Shown in pieces: positions 1 through 12,682 of a DNA stretch of 64,000 bases. The position numbers and the translations under genes were made by a program. A model generated the notes under the pieces. That model was not told the origin of the DNA. It saw only the letters and a program-made list of their open reading frames with translations, and did no database searches. How positions within the stretch are numbered: position 1 is the first letter of the stretch; every line of letters starts with the position of its first letter. The stretch is from Eutreptiella sp. 'Long Island Sound 2002' (Eukaryota; Euglenozoa; Euglenophyceae; Eutreptiales; Eutreptiaceae): contig OZ038392.1 of assembly GCA_964036045.1 (NCBI GenBank), positions 17,939,612 to 18,003,611 of the forward strand, written 5' to 3'.

Positions 1-708
1 CCCCGGGTATAGTCTCAATAGCATCTTGAGGTCGTAGCCCATTCTTCAAGTCCCCAAAGGTGAGTCCATCGCTTTCTCGTTGTAAAGCCTGGACAAGAGC
101 CGAGTCCAGGTCCTCCCAGGGGATGGGGGTAAGACCTCCTTCCACCACGCTGAGCATATATCCCCATCTGGGCTTCTCGATGGGCGTCTTACGCCCCAGA
201 GGCACCTGGATGGCCTCATCAGGTAACCGAACAGGGCTGATGGTCAGCCTGTCCGGGAGGGTTCGCCAGTACTCGTTGCCCCCATGGGTTCCCCCAATCG
301 GGGGAACACAGGACCATACGGGAACGTTCCAGGGCCACCTTGGTCAAGACCTTCACCAGTTCACTGAACCTGGGGTTCTCTGTAGGCCATCCCGAAAGAG
401 GGCCAGTAAAATTTGTAGCTGCAGTTTTTCCCTTTGCTGCATTAAAGGTCCAAGACATGTTGCTTGTCGCTGGCGAACAACTCCACACTCAGGTCTTCTC
501 TGGAGTAACCCAACTCCTTCAGACCTTGGTCTAGAACTTCCCCCATTAGTTGATAGTCCTCAGTTTTGGAGGCCGCCATCATGTTCCAGGGCTCCTCCTT
601 CGATACCCTCAGGTAGCTCGAGGTATACTCCGACTGCTCCAGTGGCACGGACTCTCTGCCATTGCCGTGGTCCAAGTAGAGGAGGTAGGGCGCTTGCAGC
701 GTCAGGGA
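1..708 (-). pseudogene. Decayed gypsy-like polyprotein segment after the protease (partial, runs off the window)
   Basis: Minus-strand coding remnant directly downstream of an aspartic protease, so part of the same retroelement polyprotein. The readable fragments lie in several frames. One ends with VELFASDKQHVLDL and a stop, and the text resumes as CSKGKNCSYKFYW, then NPRFSELVKVLTKVALE and MVLCSPDW. The stop near 445 and a shifted frame near 380 show it is dead. A block of this type (VELFAS...LCSPDW) is, to my recollection, common in protist gypsy polyproteins next to protease or RT; its function is not established. No RT motifs are visible, so RT probably lies beyond base 1. Confidence 0.55.
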
Positions 709-1002
709 TTATATCTGGGAGGGCTGCACGAAGAAGTCAGTCCCCAATACAAAGTCGAAGGCCTCAGTGTCCATCACATAGAACCGATGGGCGATAGTTC
801 GGGAGCCCGATGGTACCTCCACTTCACAGTCCCCGCAGCTGTGCACCACATGTCCGGCGCCCATTTGTATAGCCGCGGTGGTCACGGTGTTCCTCAGGGT
901 CCCACAAGGTAGAATGTTGTTGGCCACTATTGTTATGGTGGCTCCAGTATCCAGTACCCCCAGGTATTCACGTCCCCCTAGTCGGATACGTACCCAGAAC
1001 AC
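709..1002 (-). CDS. Retropepsin-like aspartic protease domain of a gypsy-like element
   Basis: 97-residue open stretch with the retropepsin signature VLDTGATITIV (catalytic Asp in DTGA) about residue 18 and a second hallmark FVLGTDFF near residue 86, matching the usual hydrophobic-LG-D-F pattern. It would process the Gag-Pol polyprotein of the element. It lies between the gag remnant upstream (1092-2492) and the polyprotein fragment downstream (1-708), the normal gypsy order. It is in a different frame from gag, so either a frameshift was used or the element has decayed; the many lesions nearby favour decay. Family assignment is firm; activity is unlikely. Confidence 0.75.
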   Translation of the reverse strand: MFWVRIRLGGREYLGVLDTGATITIVANNILPCGTLRNTVTTAAIQMGAGHVVHSCGDCEVEVPSGSRTIAHRFYVMDTEAFDFVLGTDFFVQPSQI

Positions 1003-1091
1003 CAGGTCCAGGGCCCCACCGGAGCGGCCCCGTCAGAACTCCGCGGGACAGGTCACCTCGAACCCCTTGTTCCGCAATTTGCGGGCCATCC

Positions 1092-2492
1092 TCATGAAAC
1101 GGCTTCCCTTCTTGGCGTTGCCGTCATCACCACCTTCATGCACACACTTGGCCCCTTGCTCCCGCAGCGTGTGGTAGGACCAGACTGCCCTCCAGAGGGC
1201 TCGGAGTTCCCCCCTGGATTAGGGTTGGGGTTGCCTCCGTTCTTGTCCGGGTTCTTGTTGTCCTTGTCTGGCTGGCAGTTAGCGCCTCCTCCTCGTCCAC
1301 CTTGGGTCTTGTCTTGTCCTTTTCCACGTCCTTTCGACTTGCCCTTGCCGGAGTCGTTGCCGTTGCCCTTGCCACCGCCCTTGCCAGGGCCTTTGCCAGC
1401 ATCCTCGCCCTTCAGCTTCGCTGACAGGCGCTTCTTGTGGTAGCACTCATCCTCGTAGTGCTTCCTCTTCCCACAGAAGGCACAGGTGATAGTACACCTG
1501 TAGTGATCCGGCATCTTAGCCTTGGCGCCGGTGTTGGCCTCCTGCTTCTTCCCTTGGACTACGAAGGAGTCTCGCTGCTCGCAGTCAGGGGCGTGCTGCA
1601 GGTGGCCATGCTCTTCTCTGGCGTCACACCAGAAGAGCTCCTTGACATTGTCCATGATACGGGCGTGCTTGAGGGTAGTCCCCTGTCCAGGTCTGGATCC
1701 TTGGTACCCTTTGCCATGGCTTCCAGAACCTCCTCCTCCAGGACAGTAGGCCTTCAGGTGCTGGTTGCTTTCTTTCTCCAGCGCCAGCTCCAAGAGTAGC
1801 ACAGACAAATCCTCGTAGGTGAGGGCTCTAGCCTTGCGCTCTGCCGTTGACCGGCATTCGTCCCACAGCTCCCGAGGGAGCTTAGCCACCAACCAGAAAA
1901 GCAGGTTGTCGCTGCTGTAGGAACCGGCCGTCAGTCGTTCAGCTCAGTGATCCAGGTCAGCCAGTAGCTCGGAGACCCTGGCAGGTTTGGGGGTGTTGGG
2001 CAGCACGGCCAGGTTCTGGATCTCGGCCCTGATGGAGAGGTCAGTTTCGTAGGTAGGGTACTGCCTCTCCAAGGCAACCAACACTGTGGCAAAGGTGGCG
2101 GACTTAGTCACGATCTGCTTGACCTGCTTCTCCAGGTACTTGGTCTTGCAGCACTGCGGGAGCAGATCACACTTGACTCCCCCACTAACATGGGTTTGGC
2201 CGGTCATTCAGAGGAACCGGCCAAAATTCTCAGCGAACTCGCTGAGATCCTTGCCTGTGAACTCAGGCAAGTTCACCACAATCTTGGAAGTGGCAATTGC
2301 CTTAGCCTCCTGAGACTTGCGTCCCTCAGGGTGCCTGGTCTTCCTCTTCTTCTTCTTCTTCCGCCCACTCGGGTTCTCGGGGTCCTCAGGGTCGTCGTCC
2401 TCCGAGGGCGAAGCAGAAGTCATGGACGGCGGCTCATCGTCAGAGGGGTCTCCGCCTAGGTCAGTAGAGCCATAGGGCTCAACGTCAACCAT
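1092..2492 (-). pseudogene. Gag with CCHC zinc knuckle, gypsy-like element (nonsense mutated)
   Basis: Minus-strand gag. It begins with an acidic and then basic region (residues about 8-60, run KKKKKRK), followed by a capsid-like helical stretch (ending YSSDNLLFWLVAKLPRELW) and one CCHC knuckle, CAFCGKRKHYEDEC (about 1490 down to 1450). The tail is Gly/Lys/Asp-rich and low in complexity. The frame is open from the Met at 2492 to the stop at 1092 except for two in-frame TGA codons, at 2208-2210 (FGRFL*MTGQT) and about 1944-1946 (DLDH*AERLT). Both look like point mutations within otherwise coherent protein. Known role of the family: packaging of element RNA. The element is not functional. LTR and PBS were not identified. 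Confidence 0.7.
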
Positions 2493-3041
2493 TGCCCTTA
2501 GGGCTGTCAGCCCCAGCCGGTCCAGCTCGGCTCTCGTGGAATTCCCTAGTGGCTATAGGGAGCCTGGGCCGTTCTTGGTATGAAAGGGCTTCTCGGTATC
2601 ACAGCAGGGGTCGACATCGGTCGGCTCCTCAGGCTCCCCAGGGTGTTTGTCGACCCTGCCACCAGGTGATTGGCCTGTACTCGGTAGGGTGAGACTCACC
2701 TAGGATTTATGGGGTTCAATTATCCCGAAACTAATTGAGACACAAGTTGAATGTCTCAACGTGTGTCTCAACTTAACCGCAACCTGAGTTTTGACAATTT
2801 GTGGTGCACCTTGACTATAAGAATTGAAAAAAATTGGTGTAATGTGCAGTAACCCTGCCATAGACTGTGAAAATTAATTTCGAGCTCAAATTCCAATGTT
2901 TTGCAGTGAATCTTGCCCAAAGATTGAGACACAAGTTGAGTGTCTCAACGTGTCTCTCAATTTAACCTCGGAAAAAGATGCGTTTCAGAAATGTATACTC
3001 AAAGCAAATGCACACTGGCACCACTCTGCTCACTGTTCACT
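2493..3041. other. Non-coding interval with a 46-bp direct repeat
   Basis: No convincing gene. The stretch 2700-2900 is AT-rich. A motif containing GAGACACAAGTTGA and TGTCTCAAC occurs twice in the same orientation, at 2734-2779 and 2923-2968, spaced 189 bp; each copy also contains a short inverted pair (TTGAGACA / TGTCTCAA). It may be the leader or LTR remnant of the element to the left, but no LTR pair is visible in the window. Confidence 0.4.
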
Positions 3042-5515
3042 TCACTGTTCAATACCCAGGTGCTCCATTTTAGCGTCCAGCTTGCGCTCAACTCGCCTGA
3101 GCGCATCCAAAGTTGGACCGCGGTCACTTGGGTTCAAAGAGTCCCTGAAAGTGTTTGTGTGGCATACAAGCTTCATATTCTCTTCACAGTCAAAGATCAA
3201 CAGGTGTATGTGCCCTCTGGCATTCGGGATGCACTGGAATGTATCAAACGGCCGCATGGTGTGGAAGAGGTAGTGGCCCTCAGGAACCTTTGTACCCTTG
3301 GTACCAGTGGCATAAGAGTGCCGGCTCAGGATCAGGAACGGATGGAGGCCCCGATGGCCGGGGCGGGACCACCGTATCGGGTTCTGCAGGCGCTGAGTAC
3401 CAGTGGTCCCACACATCAATCCTAGATGCAACGGCGGCGTAACACGTAGCGAGCGTCTCCACTGCGCTAAAGCATTTAGCCGTGTTGCTGTTGGACATTT
3501 TAAGTTGATCCGACACACTAGCCTCCACCACCTTAGAATCCGGTTGGTAGCCCTGAACCACCGCGTCAAACTTAGCCAACGTAGACAAGATTTGGGTCAT
3601 CCGGTCCCCGTAGGACTGATTATGCCAGCGACAGAGGCTACTGCCTGAGAAAGCTCCTGCTGAGATCGCTGCAACTCTGGATTTTGAGCTCGCAAGTCCC
3701 GCACCTGAGCCATCAGAGATTGGATGCACCTCTCATAGTGCACCACACACTGGGGAGACCCACAGGTGTGCTTTAGTTCGTCCTCCCCTCGTGTTTGAGC
3801 AGGGCTCCCAGAATGTTGAAACAAGGGACCCCCCCCCCACGAGGAGGAGATGACCCACCACCGCCTCGGCCAGCAGCCCCCCCTGCCACTGAGGGACCAG
3901 AGGGCCCCCCCGCAGGGCGAGACGGGTTCGTGGGGCGCGCAGCAACAGGCGCACGCGGCCCCCCACTAGAGGCATGCCCCCCCCCCCCGTACCCCCACCA
4001 CGGGATGGCCGAATCAGGTGCGGGATTCCGTGCACTCGCTCGATGTATGTTGCCTGGCGTGGGCGGGGTGACGGCGGAGGGGAAACAGGACCAACAGTAT
4101 TAGGCTGCGACGGTGGCGATGGTGATTCGTCCACCACAATATATTGTGGTGACTGATGAACCACCACAGGTGATTGGACTCGCAGATGGGAAGCAAAAAC
4201 AGGCTCCGAGCCCATTGCAACCTCTGTATCCCCCCCCCAATTGCGCAGTACCCGCGGTTGGCGGTCCTCCATAGGAGATGTAGTTTTGGGGGCAGAGACC
4301 AAGTTACACGGGCGGTTTTTGAAGCCGCTCACAGGCACCGGGGATTCCTCCACAACAATGCACTGAGAGGCCCGAGTGTCCTCCACCATGATGTGGTGGG
4401 GCGCCGGGGATTCTTCCACAAGCATGGGGGGATGCCCCCTCCCTGACATAGGTTCGGGCTGTGCAGGCGACGAGGCAACAGAAAGAGGGGAATGATGGAG
4501 TTCATGACATTCCAGCACTCCATTCTCCTCCTCCTCGTCGTTGTTCCCCTGTCCCAACGCCAGGGGGAACCACTGGTCACACTCATCCTCCTCGATTTGC
4601 GTCGGGGATTCCTTGATGATCGTAGGATTTAGCCTGCATCCGCTCGGGGGATTCGGATGCGCTGTCAAGGAAGGAGATTCCTCCACCAGGGAGGGAAACC
4701 GCCGCGGTCCACTCATCGAATCGGGGGAATAGTGGGGTTCTGCCTAGTCCCCCATAGGGCCTGCTGGATCAGGGCCACAGCCTCACGAGCCGGACCCAGA
4801 TGGCAATGGGGATCAGGTGTGAGCGAGTTGACTCGACAGTTTTCGGCGTCGAGTTGGTCAACGATAGGGCTGATGGGCCCTGCCGCAAACAGGTTCTTTC
4901 TGACCAGAGGCTCTGGCGAACCCCCTAGCGACGGAGGAGTGCCAGAGTCGACCACGATGGGGCCCATTGGCGAAGCCATGGTACCCCAGTTGGCAGTGCG
5001 CGAGGGTGCAGCGTTCAGACGCTCGATCACCCTTGTAGATGATTCGGTTATTGCCCGATTCTCGGCGCTAATAACAATTTCCCGAGCCTGTAATAGGCAA
5101 TTGTGGTCCTCTTAGCTCTCTCTGAGGGTGGCTGTCAATTTCCCCCCCAACAATCCGAGGTACACCAGCTGGATCTCGAGGGTGGGGGGCCTCGATGGGA
5201 ACATAGGGAATTTTGGAGACTTAGAATTTGTAGTCACGTGGGGCTTGGCCCGTTTTTGCGGCCCCTGCCTGGTCGATGGGGTCAGGGCGGAGGACCTCCT
5301 GAGAGTGGGGACCTGGACACCCTCAGCTATCCCTCCCGGGGAAGAAATTTGAATTTGGATTTGGTCCACGATGTCGCGGAAAATCGGTTTCCGCGATGCC
5401 AAACGCCCAACAGAGACGAAACAACTTCGCGTCTGCTACCATGAAACCAGACCGGTTGGTCAGGAGCAGAGATCGCAGTGGCATGGGCAGCAACATTGTT
5501 TGGCACAGAAGACAT
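3042..5515 (-). pseudogene. Broken gene of unknown function with VEESP-like repeats and a coiled coil
   Basis: A chain of minus-strand reading frames reads as one decayed protein: 5515-5327 (starts MSSVPNNVAAHATAISAPD), 5402-5112, 5030-4713, 4716-3733, 3824-3597, 3729-3280 and 3569-3042. The middle part carries at least five copies of a short motif (LVEESP, IIKESP, LVEESP, VVEESP, VVDESP) in acidic, proline-rich sequence. Next comes a probable coiled coil (VRDLRAQNPELQRSQQELSQ, near 3690), then a C-terminal part with GHYLFHTMRPFDTFQCIP. Frame changes fall at C homopolymers (3831-3839, 3977-3987) and elsewhere. No known domain was recognised. It could be the gag or ORF1 of a retroelement or a dead host gene; neither can be shown. 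Confidence 0.4.
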
Positions 5516-5779
5516 AACGATAATGTTGACTGAATAGTATCCTGCAAACAGATATGATACACATAGCCAATGAAATACCTGATATGCACATATGAGAAAT
5601 CCACCCTATCATCCACTAATTGATATAACCACTAAACATCCAAGATTGCCTTATCTATCCCACATCCTATGTTCCTAACAAGGAAACGGAATATAATATA
5701 CACTATCCCGTACATATCCCATATATAGGGCACATATAATGATCCCTTCAGGGTAATATGCTAGGGTAGGGTTCCGACC
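5516..5779. other. Non-coding AT-rich spacer
   Basis: No gene or repeat structure recognised between the broken gene and the left copy of the 3-kb repeat. Confidence 0.5.
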
Positions 5780-8700
5780 TGACAACTTCCCTGAAATATA
5801 CCATCTCAGGTCATGGATCCAAACACAGGGGTCTATCCTAAGCATAAGGTCAAACTGAGCAGGCAAAACAAAAATGCAAAAAGTGGTTAGCACAAAAAAG
5901 TTCATGGTGCCCCTACCATGGCAATGCAGAGTCCCTTACGTCGGGCGTGGGTCAAGGGGACTACAGGCCACCTGACCATCAACATGCCTTCATTAGGGAT
6001 CGACTTGAAGAGGTCGTCCGACGTCTCCGCATACACCCCAGGGGGGGTTAAATCCCATGACGTCACCATCAATACCCTAAATTGGGGGGTCATGCTGCTT
6101 CCATATCTGCCAGGCTTTGGCGCCCCATTTCATCAAAGTGAGGGAGCATATACTCCATGATGTTTCCTCACGTGCCCCCACTTAGCAGTCCCTGAGCTCG
6201 CCCTGGCAGGGCAGAAGAGTCAGAACATGACAAGGCACTTCAACAAAAGTCAGTAAAAAGACGTACCAAGCAGGTTCATCCTGGGTAGGAAATATGGACG
6301 CTGCATGGCACACAAGTGCATATATGCAAGGCCTAAGTCCTCATGGTGAACCATGCAAGGGGACTTAAATTAAGGTGCCATAGACTCACTGCTGTAAGCC
6401 GAGGAAATAGTCACGCGTCAGGTGAGAAAACAGCAAGAAACGCAAGATTCGAGATGACATATGGGTTCCGCCCGATCCCATAAGGGCAGGCCATAGCCCA
6501 ACCTCCTCAAATATGGTGAAAATACAATGATGAGAGGCCATGGGTGAAATACTGGCCCAAATTCAGAAGATGGCCTAACTTCCCCTGGGCCCGGAAGTGA
6601 TCTCATGACAATTGAAATTTTCAACAGAATTCCAACGAAAATTCAAAACAGTGAACCTACGTACCCATAACCTTTTACCAAATGCTCAGCCCAAAGTAGG
6701 GAGCATCATTGACACATAGAAACAGACTCCAAGGTCCAACTCCTCATAGGTTCTTTACTGTTTACCTGCCAAATGACTACATGACAGGGTGGTTTTCAGG
6801 GTCCTTATGGTGCATCTCTGGGTCCATGTAAAACCACACTCCTATACACTTGGCAGGTTGGTTCCAATGGATTTGGTAAGTGATAGAACATACCCAAAGA
6901 AGTTCAAATACCCAAAGTAGAAACATTGGGGAGTTCTTGGGTCAACGATCAAGGAGATTTGGCCCAAAGACCGAAAAGAACGAAGTGAATGAAGTGAACA
7001 TCCAAAATTTGAGATCTCCAAAAGGTTTTAGAGATTGCAATCATGTGGCAACCCCAAAGTGAGTTATAACCAAGCAAAAGCATGCACGTAGAGTAGAAAG
7101 CATGTTCTGTCATTGGAATCACCACTTCTGTTCAAAATCAATATGTACATGAACATATGAGCTCCAAAGTTCAACACATGGACTGAATAAATTTGGGCAA
7201 TGTGCTCATGACAAAAAATACTATAAGCAAAATTTTGCCGAAATGGCACATAGAAAATTGATGCTAGTGCCAAGAGAAAGGTGGACGGCCACTCAAAGCA
7301 ACCACATATAAATAGTACGGATCATGGAGACCTCCAATGATCGAAAGTTCGACCAAAACCTCAATCGTAGTGGATCTCCATGGTCGTCACAAGTGAACAC
7401 ATGAAAAACAAAATTCAAGACATAACCACTAAAATTCATGGGTGTCCCCATTTACAATGATTCACGGCCACACAAAGCACATTAACAGAAGTAGACACAT
7501 GTTACAATACGAACAATTACCACTTAAACTCGAACTCTACGCGAGCTTGGAGATCCATGCCCGGAAACTGGACCCATGAAAGGCAAAAAATGAGTGATTT
7601 TTGGCATGAAATGAATATGCCAAAATGAGCTCAAAAACGTTTAAAATTTTGAACCACAAGATAGTGAAAGCGTCAAAACGCAACTAAAACTTGAACACAT
7701 ATTGTTCGTACTCACCAAGTACAAACAAAATGAGCTCTTACTTATTTTCCGTCGCCACTATATCTTGCAGCTATAGTGGCGAACTTGGAGCACATGAAAA
7801 CAAAGTGCTCAAATTACCGAAACTAAAGTTGACACCAAAAATTGCCAATGGCTCAAATGAACTTGACCGAAGATGATTACTGAACTGGAGATCTGTCGTT
7901 ACGACCTCCAAAAATAATACCAAATAAAGTCGACAATGACACAACACACTGACTCCGAAACGTGACGACATGAACACAACAAAAATGCACTATTTATGCA
8001 TGAACGTGAATCCCTCCATGGAGTGTGGTGACCCACCACCACCATATCTCGATGTTGCAAAGGAAAGGGAAGGCAAACCAAAATTTATACCAATGTTGGG
8101 TTCACCCTGGAATCAATAAAATCCACTTGAGCTTGAGATTCACCATGGTCACTTCACCACAACCAAAACTCAATTTAATCCTAATAATAAAGGCATTCCC
8201 CCAAGTTGGCTTGCAACTCACACAAACTAATAACATACCAATGCGGAGGACAGTCATGCGGTTCCAACGCATCTCTCCTCACGAGAATTGGTTGCATAAT
8301 CTTAATTTACGGTTAGGTTGAAGTGACAACATGAAATGCATAAGATATGCATGCCATGCCTGAACTAACAATGGGGGGTAAAAGAAAAAGGCACCGTAAG
8401 GTGCCGGCAACGATGCCTGAGGTATCCCTATACTTTAAATGCCTGGACATCATGACGTTAAGGGGTTTCTGGAAATAGTGGCACCGGAGCCCGAACTTTT
8501 AATTCCCTATTATAAACTAAGTATTGACTATTATAAGCATGCATTCAGGATTAATTTAACTCAACAGGCTGGACTTGTCGTAAAGGCGAGTTCATGGTTT
8601 CGTGATTTGGGTGGCCAGATCCCAACTGGCAGTTCGCCCGCCAATTGGCGCGACGCCGGTTTCACCACCAGGCAGCTGCCAATACCTAACTTCGCATAGG

Positions 8701-8800
8701 TATCACCAGGGCAATGAATTCCCTATCAACTGATACAAATGCGGCTGAAAAACACATGGAGTTCCCTGATATTTGTACTGCAGGTTCAAGTCAAAAGGGC
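5780..8800. repeat. 3-kb non-coding repeat, copy 1
   Basis: Runs from TTCCCTGAAATATACCATCT to CTGCAGGTTCAAGTCAAAA and matches 58750-61797 in the same orientation over its whole length, by eye roughly 85-90% with small indels. No open frame longer than about 100 codons is shared between copies, so it is probably non-coding. No target duplication or inverted terminal repeats were found. It could be a dispersed non-autonomous element, a pair of very long LTRs, or an old segmental duplication. The match stops abruptly at the right end (GGGCCATG here, GTGTGCAA in copy 2). Confidence 0.75.
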
Positions 8801-9699
8801 CATGAGAGGGAAAGTTAAGGGGGGATGAAGGCTAATGATATCCCCTATCAAATCCCATAGAGTGGGACTATAGTCGCCTACACAAAGGGATGACGTGGGT
8901 CAGGACAAAGAAGAGTATGTGTCCCCATAGCCGGGGATGAGGCCCCACCGGGGGGGCCGGTGGGCGCAGGGCACGACGCAAACCAAACACACCCTCAATG
9001 CCTCAAGGGAAAGCTTGGCCGACCCAAGACAGGATCAAAGAACATGGAGGAATCAAGGGAAAGAGGCTTGGTCAATCCCAAAACACTCCCCCCCCAAGAC
9101 GCAAGTAGGGATTTGCGTCTGCAGACTCCGTTTCGGGAGTGACCAGCAGAAAGAGACACAAAAGGGAGGGAAGGGTGGGTGTTCAAATTCGGAGACAAGC
9201 TGTGAATTCCCAAAAGACCCCCCCCACCAGCCCCAAGTATCCCCAACAGGCGATGCTTGGGCGCAAATCTTAATGCTTGAGGGAATTCTCAGCTCTCTCA
9301 GGCATAACCAACTCGTCAACTTCAGGAACATGAATATACACTAATCGCCGTCCTTGTCGGCGATGAGGGAACACCTACCGTACGATCAGCTTCAGTTGAG
9401 CTAAAATTAGTGCAACCTCAATTAGCTTGAAAACAAAACGTACCGCCTGGTCAGGACGTGCCTGTCACTCCTGACGTACGTCGGACCCGCTAAGGCCCTA
9501 AAAACACGTGAAACACTTAAAATGGCCTCACATCCGGGTAAATCTGAACTAGGGGAAGGAGATAACAAAGAAGCAACTTCATATCCCCCACAGATTGTGT
9601 TGTACCCACAGTCGTCTTTGAGTGTGAACAAATCTCTGTGAACGATGGAGCAACCTATTCGGTGTTGCAGGGCCGTCAGCACAGAAAAAAAACAGTTTT

Positions 9700-10262
9700 A
9701 GTCCAAAAATGGCCAAAAATTGCCAATTTTTGGCCAAAAACAGTGTATTTTTGGAGAACAATCGGGTAGGAGGAACCCCCCTCTCCTATTATGAGCGTGC
9801 AGAATAAAAGAAAAAGGTTTCCTTTGGTCTTTTTGGGTACAAAACCTCTTTTCATGGTATTTTTGTGCCTGTACTATAGGATACAGGTACGCTGGTGTGC
9901 AGCACTGTTCTGTAGCACCACCCCACAACAGACAAAAGTACTCCAAAATAGGCCGAGTTCCAGGGTTTTTGATGGTTTAGGAGAAAGCTCGGGTGGGAAG
10001 AACCCCCCCATCCGTATTTTGGGGCAAGAGAATCCCAACAAAAGGGCAATTTCTGTCGAAAATCCTCTATAGGCAGGTACACTGGTGTGCAGCACTGTTC
10101 TGCAGGACCAGCCTAGAGCAGGCAAAAATACCCCAAAATAGGCCAAATTTCAGGGTTTTTGATATTTTTGGACAAAAGCCGGGTAGGAGGAACCCCCCCC
10201 CCCTATTTTGGGGCCGTAGAAATCAAAAAAGTAGGTCATTTCCCGCGAAAATCTGCCTTTTG
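9700..10262. repeat. Tandem repeat, about 3 units of 189 bp
   Basis: Units begin at about 9700 (partial), 9885 and 10074. The last two both start with CAGGTAC(G/A)CTGGTGTGCAG and share TTCTGYAGSACCA, a CCAAAATAGGCC block, CAGGGTTTTTGAT, a GG(T/A)AGGA(G)GAACCCCCC block and a TATTTTGGGGC block. The first unit has only the later half. Divergence between units is moderate, so the array is not recent. A loss-of-function ORF or a promoter array are possible but unsupported. Confidence 0.75.
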
Positions 10263-12682
10263 CTGACTTTTTGAATTTTGGGAAAAAACAGCTGCTAAAA
10301 TCATAGGTGATAGCGGGGGTGTCGCTACTGCAGGTTCCACCAAACAATAGATACATATGGTGTTCGTAGGAAAGCTCAATTTTCTGATGAAAACCACAAT
10401 ACCAACAGTGTGAAGGTATGGGGTTGGAATCAGCGTTCAGAAGCATAGAAGCAGACGAAGAAGGGACAGAAAAAGTTAGCAAGGAGTGCCACAAACAAAC
10501 AAACTGCCCGAATCCGGTCAAGAGTACTATACTGTACTTCTAACGGTAGTACCATACACAAACCGTGCCTATAGTGGCATGTACCATCATGTACTTGGAC
10601 AGAAAGCTTAGGGACTCAGCCATCAGTGTTATCCTGGGCGTCCCACAGGATACACTACAAACACAGAGGTCAGGAGGCCAGCATCCAAACAGGGGCTCAC
10701 CATACATTCACTCTGGTGATTGGGCTGGTCTGCATTTCGGAGCTTCAGCCTTAATATAGTATAATACGCACCTGAGGAGTAAGTGCCGAATGGCCCACTT
10801 CTCAGGGCATTGATCGGCATAGCCCTGAAATAGTGTATACCGCAGCCAGAATCCGGATCTAAAAAACGATGCAGTTACAAACCGTACGCCTACTCGTTCA
10901 GAAATTGAGTACTGCACCGTACCATAATGGGCTGGCAGTCCGTACCGTTAATGGCAAACAATTCACAAACTACCGTAGAACGGGCTAATGAAAAGGTAAC
11001 CAGTTCAGGGACTTTGAGGAATACCTTTCCCTGGCTACGCTATCCAGATCAGGCATTCTGTCCAATGCTCTAACGGGCTGCAGACCTGTAAAAACAGCAA
11101 CTTCCTGACGGTCCCACAGTGACCTGCTCTTCTGGGTTCGGGCTTCATCTCCCTTGCTGTCCAGGTTTTGGTCTGGGAAGAGGTGCTTCCATCGGACTCA
11201 GGCATCAAACACCTGACCCGCCAGGGGTGAAAGCCGTCTCACCTCAAGTCCGTGAATCGTCGCATTGGCTCATCTTCAGGTTAGGTAGGTACACGGCGGT
11301 CACTGGTCACAGCCAGTCAGAATTCAGACCGCTCCAGCGGTTGCAAACGACAAAGAATGCAGTTTCTGCCCAGAAACTGTCAGAACTCAGCACAGCGTAC
11401 TTCCCGTAACATAGGGCACGATTAGAATACAACAGATTATACAAACAAGTACAAAGAAGTGTTACTTTGTGGACCTGAAGGGCCCGTATGCATACAAACC
11501 AAGCTCTGGCCTCTCATTTTAGACTGATTTCCAAGCCTATCCGCTAATGTCTGGAATACGTATCCTTCTGTTGTGTGAGTAAAGGCTTATGAAAATCAGT
11601 AAGAGTTACGAGGTCAGCCTATTATAACCGGGCATATATGTGTACGGTGGTCAGGCACCAAACTGGTAACGCCGGTTACCGCCCAAACAGGAGCTTCTGA
11701 TGTTCCCGACGTTCGCCAGGGTGGGTTAATACAACCTGCGATCAGTGTCCTATTTATTCGTATGTCATATTGTATCCTATGTATGTGAAACTGTCAAGCT
11801 ATGGCCTGAAATTTCCTGGTACATATCAGAGAAAATGTAAAATAGTTCAAGAACATCACGGATCGAGCTGCAGGGGTACTACATTCACCCTGCCCGGTGT
11901 ACTACATTCCGCCGGGCTCACTCAGAGCTCACCCAAAGATCAAATGGGGAGGTTTTCTGTGTACACTTGGACCATTGAACGGTGATCTGGTCCGAAGCCA
12001 CAACAACAACAGGTATAAGTATGGTAATGGGCACTCAGACAAACCAAACACGCAGAAATTTGTCATTGAATCAATGACTATTCAATGGAAGTAGAAACAA
12101 CCAAAAGACACTGAAATCAGCGCTTAGAAGCTGGGGTGAAACAGCACAGTTTAGCTTCACTTTCCCAGCTGGATAACCCCCTGAACTCCAGGTGATTAGG
12201 CACACTCATTCTGCCAGCTTCGGCCTGGCGAGAGCTTTAGGCAGTGGTTTGGCCACACTGCCTGGCTGCCAATGCGCAGTTGTCACCAGTGCATAACACA
12301 AGCTTTACTAGGGTTGTGGAAAAAACATCAGTTTTCACTCCGTACGACTAAATTGTTGCCGGGAGTGCATGCACCGTGGGAATGACGGTGACCAGATTGA
12401 AACTGGCTCCTCAACAAAGTGGGCATGGGCAATGACGTGCCCTGCCGTCTACCGGGCATGGACCAAGACATGTCCTGCCACAGTGGCCTTGACACAAGCA
12501 ATGTCGGACCTACAGATGGAGGGACAAAAGGGGCTGCCTACTTCAGGCTATGGACCTTTTCCAATATACCCTCCTATAACTATCAACAACACTACCGGCT
12601 GGTACGGTCTGTCAAACGACAACTCTTACCGTCCCTCCACACACACACACATACTCATGCAAGCATGGCTCGATCCCCTGAT

